Source of the DNA: Rahnella perminowiae
GTDB taxonomy: Bacteria > Pseudomonadota > Gammaproteobacteria > Enterobacterales > Enterobacteriaceae
DNA: 59,585 nucleotides
Reading direction: 5' to 3'
Assembly (NCBI RefSeq): GCF_019049755.1
Contig: NZ_JAFMOS010000643.1
Span: 1 to 59,585 of the forward strand
Shown in pieces: positions 18,445 through 29,928 of this stretch. Below the pieces are notes generated by a model. The model was not told where the DNA came from, ran no database searches, and was given only the letters and a program-made list of their open reading frames with translations. The position numbers and the translations under genes are program-made. The stretch's first letter is position 1. Each line of letters starts with the position of its first letter.

Positions 18445-18775
18445 AGCAAATGATCTGTAACCCTTTTTCTTCGATTAATAGCAGTAAAAGCAGGGCGGCA
18501 CCCGTTGGTTTCGTTTCGTTGCGTTCCCATTTTTGAATACTGTTAGCCGACATATTGATGAGTCTGGCCAGCACACCCTGACTGATTTTTTCTTTCTCAC
18601 GCAACGCACGAATACGTTCAGCTGAACTTTCGGCAAAGGCTCTCAGCCGCTCTTCCTGAACGGCCTCATCGACAATTTTGTTAATATCGCGCATCGTGGT
18701 TTGTGAAACCACGCCAGATGAGTCATGGAAGCGTTGAGCCATCCGCTGCATTTTTAGCAAACGTTCATCAGCCAT
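18443..18775 (-). CDS. HigA-like helix-turn-helix antitoxin
   Basis: 110 residues. The C-terminal XRE-type HTH spans about residues 58-100 (ISQGVLARLINMSANSIQKWERNETKPTG split over its helices), the pattern of antitoxins paired with RelE/HigB toxins. The N-terminal half is charged and helical. Its start overlaps the toxin stop by eight bases, so the pair is one transcript with the toxin first, the HigBA order. It should bind its own promoter and neutralise the toxin. It appears intact even though the toxin does not. Confidence 0.85.
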   Translation of the reverse strand: MADERLLKMQRMAQRFHDSSGVVSQTTMRDINKIVDEAVQEERLRAFAESSAERIRALREKEKISQGVLARLINMSANSIQKWERNETKPTGAALLLLLLIEEKGLQIIC

Positions 18776-19049
18776 TAGACATCGCCTCTTTAATTAATCC
18801 AGTCCGAAGTTCTGTTTCGAGTTGCAGCTCTGTGAAGTTGAGCAAATCTTTAGCAATGGCCCGGCCAAACCCTGATTTCGATCTCCCTGTCGGCGCAATT
18901 CTCTTCTTGTAAACGTTGCCGGACAAATCCGCATCAAAAAGTCCGTTTGCCAGTTTATGTGCCGACGTGAGGATAACCTGTTCCGACAATTTGCTGGCGG
19001 TCATGAAGTCGTGAAAATCCTCTGTAACGAAAATACGTAAACAGTTCAT
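18768..19049 (-). pseudogene. RelE/HigB-type toxin, probably inactivated by internal deletion
   Basis: 93 residues from ATG 19049 (AGGGA upstream); an in-frame ATG at 19091 is less likely. The N-terminus (LRIFVTEDFHDFM), the middle (ANGLFDADLSGNVYKKRIA) and GRSKSG are those of RelE-like toxins of about 120-125 residues. After KSGFGR the family normally has a strand pair with aromatic residues (of the type RTIVA...WFF.YGFAKNERDNI) and then an AKDLL helix. Here GR is followed directly by AIAKDLLNFTELQLE. About 30-35 residues that carry the core strand and catalytic residues are missing in frame. The toxin is therefore probably non-functional. The family consensus is from memory. Confidence 0.65.
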
Positions 19050-19145
19050 GCTATCGTCCCTGGTAAAAACAACTGTAGTATTTATTACCATAGATCGTCA
19101 TGGGGCAAATATTGTTCAGCATCATGAAACATCGCAAAGCGATCA

Positions 19146-19158
19146 TGAATTTTATTCA
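19146..19158 (+). promoter_or_regulatory. MetR-like binding site
   Basis: TGAATTTTATTCA at 19146-19158 is an exact match to the MetR consensus TGAA-N5-TTCA. It lies 59 bases before the first met box upstream of the MetE-like gene. Two further short palindromes follow, CCTCATGAGG (19161-19170) and TTGCTCCGGAGCAA (19180-19193), the latter of unknown meaning. Confidence 0.6.
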
Positions 19159-19216
19159 AGCCTCATGAGGATTCCTCTGTTGCTCCGGAGCAATCTGCAT
19201 GACAATATCGGTTTAA

Positions 19217-19240
19217 AGACGTTTAGACATCCAGATGTCT
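19217..19240 (+). promoter_or_regulatory. MetJ operator, three tandem met boxes
   Basis: AGACGTTT (19217-19224), AGACATCC (19225-19232) and AGATGTCT (19233-19240) are three contiguous 8-bp units related to the MetJ consensus AGACGTCT (6, 6 and 7 of 8 bases). They lie about 83-106 bases before the start of the MetE-like gene and predict repression by MetJ with S-adenosylmethionine. The core promoter itself could not be fixed with confidence. Confidence 0.75.
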
Positions 19241-19322
19241 AAATATAACGCCGCGTAATTATTCACTATGTAAATCATTCGCATTCCGCCGCCAGAAGCG
19301 GGATGGCTAAAAGGAGTCATGC

Positions 19323-20426
19323 ATGCAACGTACAACCCCTCCGTTCCGCGCTGATGTCGTCGGCAGTTTCCTGCGCCCTGCGGCAATTAAACAAGCCCGT
19401 AAGCAATTTCAGTCCGGGGAGATTGATGCCGCGCAACTGCGGGCAGTAGAAGACGCTGAAATCCGCCGCGTGGTGGATTTACAGCGCGAAGCCGGTCTGC
19501 AAGTGGTCACTGACGGTGAGTTCCGCCGGGCGTGGTGGCACTTTGATTTCTTCGAAGGTCTTGAAGGTGTGGAAGGTTACGACGCAGTGCAGGGGATCCA
19601 GTTCAACGGCGTCCAGACCAAAGCACGCAGTATTAAAGTGGTCAGCAAACTCGGTTTCGGCTCGCATCCGATGCTGGAAGATTTCCGTTTCCTGAAAAGC
19701 ATCAGCGGAACGGCGGTGCCGAAAATGACCATTCCAAGCCCGAGCGTGATGCATTTCCGCGGCGGACGTAACGCCATTAGCAAAGAGGTTTATCCGGATC
19801 TGAAAGAGTATTTTGACGATCTTGCGCAGGTTTATCGTGATGCGATTAAAGCGTTTTACGATGCCGGTTGCCGTTATCTGCAACTTGACGACACGGTGTG
19901 GGCGTACCTGTGCTCTGAGGATCAAAAGAAGCAAATCCGCGAGCGGGGCGATTCTCCGGAAGCGTTAGCGCGTACTTACGCTGATGTGCTGAATAAAGCG
20001 ATTGCCGGTAAACCGGATGATCTGGTGATTGGTCTGCATGTCTGTCGCGGCAACTTCCGTTCCACCTGGATTTCAGAAGGTGGCTATGAGCCGGTGGCGG
20101 AGATCCTGTTTGGTGGCGTGAACATCGATGCCTTCTTCCTGGAATATGACAACGAGCGTTCCGGTGGCTTCGAGCCGCTGCGTTTCATCAAAAAAGGCCA
20201 TCAGCAGGCGGTCCTGGGGCTGATTACCACCAAATCCGGTGAACTGGAACTGGCAAAAACAGTAGAATCACGACTGGCAGAAGCCGCTGAATATCTGGAT
20301 ATTAACCAGATTTGCCTCAGCCCGCAGTGTGGTTTTGCGTCTACGGAAGAGGGTAACAGCCTGACCGAAGCGCAGCAGTGGGAAAAACTGAAGCTGGTGG
20401 TCGATATCGCTGCCCGCGTCTGGTAA
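19323..20426 (+). CDS. Cobalamin-independent methionine synthase, MetE C-terminal-domain type
   Basis: 367 residues, about half of MetE, like Bacillus YxjG/YxjH. ATG 19323 follows AAGGAG by six bases. One TIM-barrel domain carries the zinc ligands of MetE: H239 and C241 (GLHVCRGN), E274 (FLEYDNERSG) and C336 (SPQCGFAS). It starts with the phosphate/folate-type loop DVVGSFLRP. It should transfer a methyl group to homocysteine. Lacking the N-terminal MetE half, it may use a donor other than polyglutamyl methyltetrahydrofolate. MetR- and MetJ-type sites in front tie it to methionine control. A terminator follows. Homologues occur in many bacteria; it is not part of the E. coli phoR-brnQ interval. 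Confidence 0.88.
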   Translation: MQRTTPPFRADVVGSFLRPAAIKQARKQFQSGEIDAAQLRAVEDAEIRRVVDLQREAGLQVVTDGEFRRAWWHFDFFEGLEGVEGYDAVQGIQFNGVQTKARSIKVVSKLGFGSHPMLEDFRFLKSISGTAVPKMTIPSPSVMHFRGGRNAISKEVYPDLKEYFDDLAQVYRDAIKAFYDAGCRYLQLDDTVWAYLCSEDQKKQIRERGDSPEALARTYADVLNKAIAGKPDDLVIGLHVCRGNFRSTWISEGGYEPVAEILFGGVNIDAFFLEYDNERSGGFEPLRFIKKGHQQAVLGLITTKSGELELAKTVESRLAEAAEYLDINQICLSPQCGFASTEEGNSLTEAQQWEKLKLVVDIAARVW

Positions 20427-20472
20427 CCCCTGACGCGTTGGAAATTCAGCTTCAGGAATATGCTGAGTATTG

Positions 20473-20513
20473 TGCGTGAAATAACCTGCAGATGGTGATT
20501 TCACGCATTTTTT
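20473..20513 (+). terminator. Terminator of the MetE-like gene
   Basis: TGCGTGAAAT (20473-20482) pairs perfectly with ATTTCACGCA (20498-20507), followed by six T (20508-20513). Confidence 0.88.
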
Positions 20514-20868
20514 GTCTTATCTGGGCGTATCTTGTGCTTCGTTAGTTTAAAAATCATACATATCATATGGTGTGTTTTTGACGGTATTTAGTGAATATCC
20601 CTGCTTTGATATATTAATCTGGTCAAACACTCTGCTTTTTCGATCACGTCTTGCCTTTATACGCTATAAAAGTTTACCTTAGCCTTCGCTGTCGCTCGAT
20701 ACTCCCTGCATAACAACGTAATCATCTGCATATCATCAGGCGTTTTGCTCACTTCGATCCTTATATTGATGCTCTCTGACTTTTTCAGGACATTCATCCT
20801 TTTGACGACGTGGCGCGACGGCAGCATCGGACACTTTATTCATTTGAACAGGCAACACGACACCCATC
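20514..20868 (+). other. Long brnQ upstream region
   Basis: 355 bases without a convincing gene. It is AT-rich up to about 20670, with several TATA-like stretches (for example TATAAA after TACGC near 20668), but no -35/-10 pair with good spacing stands out. A 40-codon frame beginning near 20768 overlaps the brnQ start; it has no SD and is not rich in branched-chain residues, so I do not call a leader peptide. A long untranslated leader for brnQ is possible. Confidence 0.4.
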
Positions 20869-22188
20869 ATGAGTACTCGTTTAACAAATAAAGATATTCT
20901 GGCGCTGGGTTTCATGACCTTCGCCTTATTCGTCGGGGCCGGAAATATCATTTTCCCGCCAATGGTTGGCCTGCAGGCAGGCCATGACGTCTGGTGGGCT
21001 GCTGCCGGGTTTATGATTACCGCCGTCGGGCTACCCGTGATGACGGTCATTGCACTTGCGCGCGTTGGTGGCGGTGTGGATGCCCTGAGTACGCCAATTG
21101 GTCGTGGTGCCGGTATTCTTCTGGCGACCGTGTGTTATCTGGCCGTTGGTCCGCTGTTTGCTACGCCACGCACGGCAACCGTATCTTTTGAAGTGGGGAT
21201 CGCACCGATGACCGGTGACGGCCCGCTGCCTTTACTGATTTACAGCGTGATCTATTTCGCTCTGGTCATTGGCATCTCTCTGTATCCGGGCCGTTTGCTC
21301 GATACCGTCGGACATTTCCTCGCGCCACTGAAAATGGTCGCGCTGGCGGCACTGGGTATCGCTGCTGTACTTTGGCCAGCGGGTTCTCCGATGCCAGCGG
21401 TGGATGCTTACCAGACGGTGCCGTTCTCCAGCGGTTTCGTTAACGGTTATCTGACCATGGATACACTGGGGGCGCTGGTGTTTGGTATCGTTATCGTCAA
21501 TGCCGCGCGTTCCCGTGGTGTTACGGATGCCAAACTGCTGACCCGTTATACGGTTCTGGCGGGTCTGATTGCCGGTCTGGGTCTGATGCTGGTTTATCTC
21601 AGCCTGTTCAAACTCGGCGAAAACAGTGCTTCACTGGTGCCTGACGCGACTAACGGCGCGATTATTCTGCATGCGTATGTGGCGCACACCTTTGGTGGCA
21701 TTGGCAGTTTCTTCCTCGGTGCGCTGATTTTTATTGCCTGCATGGTGACGGCGGTTGGCCTGACGTGTGCCTGTGCGGAGTTCTTTGCCCAGTATTTACC
21801 GCTGTCTTATAAGACACTGGTCTTCATTCTGGGTCTGTTCTCCATGCTGGTGTCCAACCTGGGGCTGAGCCATCTGATTCAGATTTCAGTGCCGGTACTG
21901 ACGGCGATTTATCCGCCATGTATCGCGCTGGTTGTGCTGAGTTTCACCCTGCGCTGGTGGAACAGCACCACGCGTATCGTGGCTCCGGTCATGGTGGTAA
22001 GTCTGGTGTTCGGCATTGTTGATGGGATCAAAGCCTCTGCTTTTGCTGACCTGATGCCCGCCTGGACCGCTAACCTGCCACTGGCTGCGCAAGGTCTTGC
22101 CTGGTTACCGCCTTCATTATTAATGCTGGTGCTGGTGGGAATATATGACAAAATCAGCGGCCCGCGCAGCGTAACCGCGCATCAGTGA
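20869..22188 (+). CDS. brnQ: Branched-chain amino acid transport system II carrier BrnQ
   Basis: 439 residues, identical in length to E. coli BrnQ. About 12 membrane helices; the N-terminus [19 protein letters not shown] is the family hallmark with the unwound first helix that binds cation. It imports leucine, isoleucine and valine across the inner membrane with sodium or proton coupling. The SD is weak (AGGCAAC about 14 bases upstream), so translation may depend on the leader. It follows the MetE-like gene behind a terminator and precedes proY, as in E. coli. Confidence 0.96.
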   Translation: MSTRLTNKDILALGFMTFALFVGAGNIIFPPMVGLQAGHDVWWAAAGFMITAVGLPVMTVIALARVGGGVDALSTPIGRGAGILLATVCYLAVGPLFATPRTATVSFEVGIAPMTGDGPLPLLIYSVIYFALVIGISLYPGRLLDTVGHFLAPLKMVALAALGIAAVLWPAGSPMPAVDAYQTVPFSSGFVNGYLTMDTLGALVFGIVIVNAARSRGVTDAKLLTRYTVLAGLIAGLGLMLVYLSLFKLGENSASLVPDATNGAIILHAYVAHTFGGIGSFFLGALIFIACMVTAVGLTCACAEFFAQYLPLSYKTLVFILGLFSMLVSNLGLSHLIQISVPVLTAIYPPCIALVVLSFTLRWWNSTTRIVAPVMVVSLVFGIVDGIKASAFADLMPAWTANLPLAAQGLAWLPPSLLMLVLVGIYDKISGPRSVTAHQ

Positions 22189-22250
22189 TCATCGGGTGAA
22201 TGTTCGAAGAGCTAAAAGCATGAATGTCTGACGAATGTTTCGCCAATCAG

Positions 22251-22278
22251 GCCACGGAGAACCCTTCCGTGGCTTTTT
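22251..22278 (+). terminator. brnQ terminator
   Basis: GCCACGGA (22251-22258) pairs with TCCGTGGC (22266-22273), then five T. Confidence 0.88.
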
Positions 22279-22351
22279 CATTGGCGGGCTAAAAGTCATT
22301 TTTTTAGAATACGATTTTTGATATCAAAAAAAACAACACGGGTTAACGCAC

Positions 22352-23776
22352 ATGCAGCAAGAAGCTGAACAACCAATCGCGCAACAAGAAGCGCCGGGCA
22401 CGAAGTTAAAACGTGGCCTGACAACGCGCCATATCCGCTTTATGGCACTGGGCTCAGCCATCGGAACCGGTTTGTTTTATGGCTCGGCAGACGCCATTAA
22501 AATGGCCGGGCCGAGTGTATTGCTGGCGTATCTGGTCGGCGGAATTATCGCGTTTATCATCATGCGTGCCCTCGGCGAAATGTCGGTTAACAACCCGCAG
22601 AGTGGTTCATTTTCGCGTTATGCGCAGGATTACCTCGGGCCGATGGCAGGTTACATCACCGGCTGGACATACTGTTTCGAAATCCTGATCGTCGCTATCG
22701 CTGATGTCACGGCGTTCGGTATTTATATGGGCGTCTGGTTCCCGGATGTGCCGCAATGGACCTGGGTTCTCAGCGTGGTGCTGATTATCGGCGCGATTAA
22801 TCTGGTCAGCGTAAAAGTGTTTGGCGAGCTGGAGTTCTGGTTCTCGTTCTTCAAGGTTCTGACCATCATTATCATGATCGTGGCAGGCTTTGGCATTATC
22901 TTCTGGGGCATCGGTAATGGCGGGCAGGCGACCGGCATCCACAATCTGTGGAGTCACGGCGGCTTCTTCAGTCAGGGGATCATGGGGACAATTTTGTCAT
23001 TGCAACTGGTAATGTTTGCTTATGGTGGCATTGAAATCATCGGGATCACGGCCGGTGAAGCAGAAAATCCAAAACAATCTATCCCTAAAGCCATCAACTC
23101 CGTGCCGCTGCGTATTCTGGTATTTTACGTGGGTACACTGTTTGTGATCATGTCTATTTTCCCCTGGAATCAGGTGGGGACACAGGGCAGCCCGTTCGTG
23201 CTGACTTTCCAGCACATGGGTATTACCGCGGCGGCGGCAATCCTGAACTTCGTGGTGATCACCGCCTCGCTGTCGGCGATTAACAGTGATGTATTCGGCG
23301 TGGGCCGTATGCTGCATGGTATGGCAGAGCAGGGGCAGGCACCGAAAATGTTCAGCAAGGTATCGCGTCTGGGCACGCCGTGGGTCACCGTGCTGGTGAT
23401 GATGGCGGCACTGCTGGTAGCGGTTTATCTGAACTACATCATGCCGTCGGCTGTGTTTCTGGTGATTGCGTCTCTGGCGACTTTCGCGACGGTCTGGGTG
23501 TGGATTATGATCCTGTTCTCCCAGATTGGTTTTCGTCGCAAACTGAGCAAACAACAGGTGAAAGAACTTGAATTCCCGCTGCGAGGAGGTGTTTACACCT
23601 CCGTGTTCGGGATCATTTTCCTGGTGTTCATCATTGGCCTGATTGGTTACTTCCCGGATACCCGTATTTCGCTGTATGTCGGGATGGTGTGGGTAGTGGC
23701 ATTACTGGTGGGTTATGCCTTCAAACGCCGTAACGATCGCAAGAAAGAAGCGCTGGCGCTGAGCAACAAAGCGTAA
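22352..23776 (+). CDS. proY: Proline-specific APC permease ProY
   Basis: 474 residues with 12 predicted membrane helices. The polar N-terminus leads to [27 protein letters not shown], the conserved first helix of amino-acid/polyamine/organocation permeases, and [16 protein letters not shown] follows helix 6. The close match to E. coli ProY and the position directly after brnQ support the name. It imports proline or a related amino acid. The N-terminus is about ten residues longer than in E. coli (a Gln/Glu-rich lead); the first ATG at 22352 was used because no better SD lies inside. A terminator follows. Confidence 0.9.
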   Translation: MQQEAEQPIAQQEAPGTKLKRGLTTRHIRFMALGSAIGTGLFYGSADAIKMAGPSVLLAYLVGGIIAFIIMRALGEMSVNNPQSGSFSRYAQDYLGPMAGYITGWTYCFEILIVAIADVTAFGIYMGVWFPDVPQWTWVLSVVLIIGAINLVSVKVFGELEFWFSFFKVLTIIIMIVAGFGIIFWGIGNGGQATGIHNLWSHGGFFSQGIMGTILSLQLVMFAYGGIEIIGITAGEAENPKQSIPKAINSVPLRILVFYVGTLFVIMSIFPWNQVGTQGSPFVLTFQHMGITAAAAILNFVVITASLSAINSDVFGVGRMLHGMAEQGQAPKMFSKVSRLGTPWVTVLVMMAALLVAVYLNYIMPSAVFLVIASLATFATVWVWIMILFSQIGFRRKLSKQQVKELEFPLRGGVYTSVFGIIFLVFIIGLIGYFPDTRISLYVGMVWVVALLVGYAFKRRNDRKKEALALSNKA

Positions 23777-23803
23777 GCAAGCACTTACCTTCCGGTAAAT
23801 TTT

Positions 23804-23839
23804 AAAGCCCTTGATATCAGATGATTTCGGGGGCTTTTT
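23804..23839 (+). terminator. proY terminator
   Basis: AAAGCCC (23804-23810) pairs with GGGCTTT (23831-23837) and the T-run continues to 23839. It faces the convergent ggt. Confidence 0.75.
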
Positions 23840-23919
23840 ACTGTTTATAAATTGTTATTAACCAAATCATTCGGGCTGTATCAAGGCAGTCAACGCAGAG
23901 ACAGCCCGAAGGATGAAGG

Positions 23920-25671
23920 TTAATAGCCGATGGCGGCACCTGCAGGTCGCCGCACATCATTTGCACCGTAGAGATAACCTTCGCGAACCTTGCCTGACAC
24001 CGCCGAGTCATTACCTGAGTTCGCCGATGTCACGCCAGCAGCCCCCGGTAACCCCACCATAATCAGCTCTGTCGCGCCCCATGGCGTCTGCTCCACCATC
24101 TTGTAACCCATCTTCTGCAGGATGTTCAGGCTGTCCTGAGAAACGCCACGCTGCTCATAATAGACCTCATCCGGCAGCCACTGATGATGAATACGGGGGG
24201 CATCCACCGCTTCCTGTGGTGCCATGCCGTAGTCGATAACATTCAGCGCCGACTGCAAAGTAATGGTGATAATACGTGATCCGCCCGGCGACCCCAGAAC
24301 CATGAAGATTTTACCGTCTTTGGTCACCAGACTCGGGCTCATAGACGATAGTGGGCGCTTACCGGGGGCGATGGCATTTTTGGTTCCCTGTACCAGTCCG
24401 TACAAATTCTTCTCGCCGACTTTGGTCGTGAAGTCATCCATCTCATCATTCAGGAAAAAGCCCGTACCCGGTGCAATCACCACTGAACCAAAGCGGCCAT
24501 TGACCGTATAGGTGGTTGAAACGGCATTCCCCATTTTATCGACAATAGAGTAATGAGTCGTTTCCGGCTTCTCGTGGGGTTCCATGCCAGGCTGAACCGC
24601 CGTCGAAGGCGTGGCTTTATCCGCTTCTATTTTCTTACGGATTTCTTCGGCATAGCTTTTGCTGACCAGACGGTCGACGGGATTTTTCACAAACTCCGGA
24701 TCGCCGAGATAGGTATTTCTGTCCATATACGCATGGCGCATGGCCTCGGTAAGGGTGTGTATAGAGGCTGCAGAGTTGAACCCCATACTTTTCAGATCAT
24801 AGCCTTCAACAATGTTGAGGATTTCACACATCGTGACGCCGCCGGAACTCGGCGGCGGAGCCGATACGAATTTATATCCGCGGTAACTGCAGGTGATAGG
24901 GGCGTCTTCAGTGACCTTATAGTTCGCGAAATCGGCCGCTGTCAGGATGCCGCCACCTTTTTTCGCAGCGGCCTCAACCGCCGCCGGGATTTTGCCTTTA
25001 TAGAATGCATCCGGACCGTGCCGGGAGATGGACTCCAGCGTGTTGGCTAAATCGGTTTGCACCAGTTTGTCGCCGGGTTGCAGCGGGCTGCCGTCTTTGC
25101 GCAGGAAAATACGAGCCGCTTCAGGATCTTCTTTGAAGCGTTTCACGGTGGTGTCGAGAATATCGGTATCGGCGCGGGTCAGCACAAAGCCCTGGCGGGC
25201 CAGTTTAATTGCCGGTGCCATAACTTGCTGGCGCGTCAGTTTGCCATATTCTTTCTGCACCGTATCCATGCCCAATACTGTGCCGGGTACGCCTGCAGCG
25301 AGATACCCGTACAGGCTGGCACCTTTCTTCACGTTGCCGTCAGCATCCAGATACATATTGGCGCTGGCAGCAGCAGGCGCAGTTTCACGGAAGTTGATAA
25401 AGGTATCTTTACCGTTGGCAAGATGCACCGTCATGAAGCCTCCGCCGCCAATATTGCCACAGCATGGGTTAACGACAGCCTGCGCGTAGCCGACAGCCAC
25501 GGCAGCATCGATAGCGTTGCCACCCATTTTCAGAATATCGACGCCGACCTGAGAGGCCAGATATTGCGAAGTGACGACCATCCCGTTTTTGGCTTCCACC
25601 GCAGGATTAGATGCGGCGCAGAGCGGGAAGCTGGTCAGCAAGGCCAGCGCGATGAGTGATTTCCGTAACAT
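23920..25671 (-). CDS. ggt: Gamma-glutamyltranspeptidase, periplasmic
   Basis: 583 residues. A Sec signal peptide ends at about residue 20 (LTSFPLCAA). The proenzyme self-cleaves before the catalytic threonine T371 of TTHYSIVD to give large and small subunits. Other conserved parts are NPCCGNIGGGGFM, the FRETAP glutamate-binding region with its arginine, and SPGGSR in the oxyanion region. It hydrolyses glutathione and other gamma-glutamyl peptides or transfers the glutamyl group. The small subunit, 213 residues, has a longer C-terminal part than I recall for E. coli. It occupies, with the peroxiredoxin, the interval where E. coli has malZ. Confidence 0.95.
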   Translation of the reverse strand: MLRKSLIALALLTSFPLCAASNPAVEAKNGMVVTSQYLASQVGVDILKMGGNAIDAAVAVGYAQAVVNPCCGNIGGGGFMTVHLANGKDTFINFRETAPAAASANMYLDADGNVKKGASLYGYLAAGVPGTVLGMDTVQKEYGKLTRQQVMAPAIKLARQGFVLTRADTDILDTTVKRFKEDPEAARIFLRKDGSPLQPGDKLVQTDLANTLESISRHGPDAFYKGKIPAAVEAAAKKGGGILTAADFANYKVTEDAPITCSYRGYKFVSAPPPSSGGVTMCEILNIVEGYDLKSMGFNSAASIHTLTEAMRHAYMDRNTYLGDPEFVKNPVDRLVSKSYAEEIRKKIEADKATPSTAVQPGMEPHEKPETTHYSIVDKMGNAVSTTYTVNGRFGSVVIAPGTGFFLNDEMDDFTTKVGEKNLYGLVQGTKNAIAPGKRPLSSMSPSLVTKDGKIFMVLGSPGGSRIITITLQSALNVIDYGMAPQEAVDAPRIHHQWLPDEVYYEQRGVSQDSLNILQKMGYKMVEQTPWGATELIMVGLPGAAGVTSANSGNDSAVSGKVREGYLYGANDVRRPAGAAIGY

Positions 25672-25873
25672 ATAGGCTCCTGTTTATTACCCTGTCTTTT
25701 GAGTCATAACCTTCAGGTTATTGTGTGATAACGCTTTTTTGTTATTTTAGTCCGACCATTATTATGCAAACGTCGCGCCATGATGACGTAGCCTGACCGT
25801 TTTCAGCGTAGACCTAAATAACAGAGAGTGAGGAAGCGGGGAGGGAAAAATGTGATCGTGCAGGATAAGAGGC

Positions 25874-25903
25874 AAAAAAAAACGGCCAGCGAGGCTGACC
25901 GTT
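25874..25903 (-). terminator. Peroxiredoxin gene terminator
   Basis: On the minus strand AACGGTCAGC, loop CTC, GCTGGCCGTT (25903 down to 25881, one G-T wobble) then seven or more T (25880-25874). Confidence 0.88.
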
Positions 25904-25927
25904 ATGCATCATAAAACCGTGAAGGAA

Positions 25928-26530
25928 TTACAGATTTGATGCGTTTTCAGACAAATATTTGGCCACGCCATCCGGGGATGCGCCCATGCCTTTTTTGCCT
26001 TTTTCCCACTGAGCCGGGCACACTTCGCCGTGCTCTTCGTGGAATTGCAGCGCGTCAACCATACGCAGCATTTCGTCGATGTTACGACCCAGTGGCAGAT
26101 CATTCACTACCTGGTGACGGACAACACCTTCTTTGTCGATCAGGAAAGAGCCACGCAGTGCAACGCCGGCGTCCGGATGTTCAATACCGTAGGCTTTCTG
26201 GATTTCGCGTTTGATGTCAGCAACCATCGCGTACTTAACAGGACCGATGCCGCCTTTCTCAACTGGGGTGTTACGCCATGCGTTGTGAACGAACTCGGAG
26301 TCGAAGGACACGCCTACCACTTCTACGCCACGATTCTGGAATTCTTCATAACGGTGATCGAAAGCGATCAGTTCTGAAGGACAGACGAAAGTGAAGTCCA
26401 TTGGCCAGAAGAAGATAACAGTTGGTTTGCCTGCAGTGTGTTTTTTGAAGTTGAAGTTTTCAACTACTTCGCCGCTGCCCAGTACGGCTGCTGCGGTGAA
26501 GTCAGGGGCTGGGCGAGTTACCAGAACCAT
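25928..26530 (-). CDS. Typical 2-Cys peroxiredoxin (AhpC/TsaA type, peroxiredoxin C)
   Basis: 200 residues from ATG 26530, with AAGGAG eight bases upstream; an in-frame ATG at 26554 is not used. Peroxidatic C50 lies in DFTFVCPSEL and resolving C171 in GEVCPAQW. It reduces hydrogen and alkyl peroxides in the cytoplasm using thioredoxin-like donors. The GGIG segment (VEKGGIGP) resembles the GGLG motif of overoxidation-sensitive enzymes, but the C-terminal tail has YL in place of YF. Salmonella tsaA sits near acpH in the same chromosomal neighbourhood; E. coli K-12 lacks it. A single OxyR-like half-site lies upstream. Confidence 0.92.
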   Translation of the reverse strand: MVLVTRPAPDFTAAAVLGSGEVVENFNFKKHTAGKPTVIFFWPMDFTFVCPSELIAFDHRYEEFQNRGVEVVGVSFDSEFVHNAWRNTPVEKGGIGPVKYAMVADIKREIQKAYGIEHPDAGVALRGSFLIDKEGVVRHQVVNDLPLGRNIDEMLRMVDALQFHEEHGEVCPAQWEKGKKGMGASPDGVAKYLSENASNL

Positions 26531-26649
26531 AATATTACTCCTTATGAAACCCAAGAGGGCGTCGTAGGTGAAAGGAAAGGATGAACAAAACGACTGTCAG
26601 TATAGGGGCAAGCTGCGGGTGAATAAACCCCATCGCACCAATCAATCAG

Positions 26650-26664
26650 ATAGTATCCGGCTAT
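26650..26664 (-). promoter_or_regulatory. OxyR-like element upstream of the peroxiredoxin gene
   Basis: ATAG-N7-CTAT at 26650-26664 fits the outer pattern of an OxyR half operator. The adjoining second unit toward the promoter is poor (ATTGGT...A). A promoter can be read on the minus strand as TTTATT, 17 bases, TATACT (-10 at about 26600). Peroxide control is plausible but weakly supported. Confidence 0.3.
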
Positions 26665-26754
26665 CAGTCTTTGACGTAAGTCTCAGAGTTCTTTAACAAC
26701 AACCTCTTGTGTTGCAGGGAATTGCGGGACGGTTCACAGAACTGATGAGATTGA

Positions 26755-27336
26755 TCAGAGTTGTCGGTCTTTCGCCTGTTGCATCATGACCGGATAAAAC
26801 TGCCAAAAAAGCTGCTCAAGGGCATCGTAATTCAATTCGATATCGTGGAAAGAGCCGGTCAGCGCACTAAGTTTCGGCCTCCGGTTGGCCATACCGCGTA
26901 ATACGTCCCCAATAAAAGGCAGTGCGGCATAACGTTCCATCCAGCGTTCAGGCCATAAATACGCATTCAGATTCCGGAAACGTTCAGGCATTTCAGGCAG
27001 CAGCGGTTCAATTTCCTGCTGACAGGCGTCGAGAAAATCTTCGAGCGATTGCTGTGGATGAAGTGTCGCCCAGTGGCGGGAGAGAAAGTGATCCCAGACG
27101 ACATCCAGCGTGATGGGCGCGACGCGGCGAAAATCTTCACGAAAATAGCGGCGGGCAATTTTCACTTCCGGCAGCGAATCGGTCATGGTATCTACGCGGC
27201 GATGCATGCGGATCCCGCTGACAATTTCAGCTGAATATTGTCCGTCAGGATTGCCGCGAACGAAATCAGCCAGCAGGTTGCCGGTCAGGGAACTTTCGGC
27301 CAGAGAGGCTAAGTGGAGATGCGCTAAAAAATTCAT
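26755..27336 (-). CDS. acpH: Acyl carrier protein phosphodiesterase
   Basis: 193 residues, E. coli length. AcpH removes the 4'-phosphopantetheine arm from acyl carrier protein; it belongs to the HD-like hydrolase group. The opening [10 protein letters not shown] and the metal-ligand region [12 protein letters not shown] are characteristic, and HRRVDTMTD is also conserved. Divergent from queA with 133 bases between the starts, as in E. coli. It lies downstream of the peroxiredoxin start region but on the same strand, with its own stop at 26755. Confidence 0.94.
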   Translation of the reverse strand: MNFLAHLHLASLAESSLTGNLLADFVRGNPDGQYSAEIVSGIRMHRRVDTMTDSLPEVKIARRYFREDFRRVAPITLDVVWDHFLSRHWATLHPQQSLEDFLDACQQEIEPLLPEMPERFRNLNAYLWPERWMERYAALPFIGDVLRGMANRRPKLSALTGSFHDIELNYDALEQLFWQFYPVMMQQAKDRQL

Positions 27337-27469
27337 CGGGCGAGTATAACGCAGGAAAGTTGATCTCTGACAGGGCTGTGATGCCTTTATTAGCGCAGAA
27401 GCTTGCAGGGGATGTCCCGTCCCTCTAGACTAAGCCGCCTGTTTTTGTCGTTAAGTGAAGTGAAAAGCC

Positions 27470-29766
<2,297 letters not shown>

Positions 29767-29779
29767 TTTCTTTCTCGCG

Positions 29780-29809
29780 TCGGCATCTTCGAAAGGAGGT
29801 GCCGATTTT
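29780..29809 (+). terminator. Weak terminator-like hairpin between tgt and yajC
   Basis: TCGGCA (29780-29785) pairs with TGCCGA (29800-29805), followed by TTTT. It may reduce read-through into yajC, which could then also have its own promoter in the remaining 119 bases. Confidence 0.55.
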
Positions 29810-29928
29810 ATAATTTCTTGGACCGGCATTATGGGGTATTGTGCGAGACGTTTTATCGCCAGTCTCCGGGTCGGATTCTCGGTTTGTTTTACATCAATTT
29901 GCTTCACAACAACAATGAGGGAATTTAA

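Noticed and set aside
20768-20890. 40-codon frame overlapping the brnQ start as a possible leader peptide
   Set aside because: It has no SD, is not enriched in Leu, Ile or Val and lacks an attenuator-like terminator after it.
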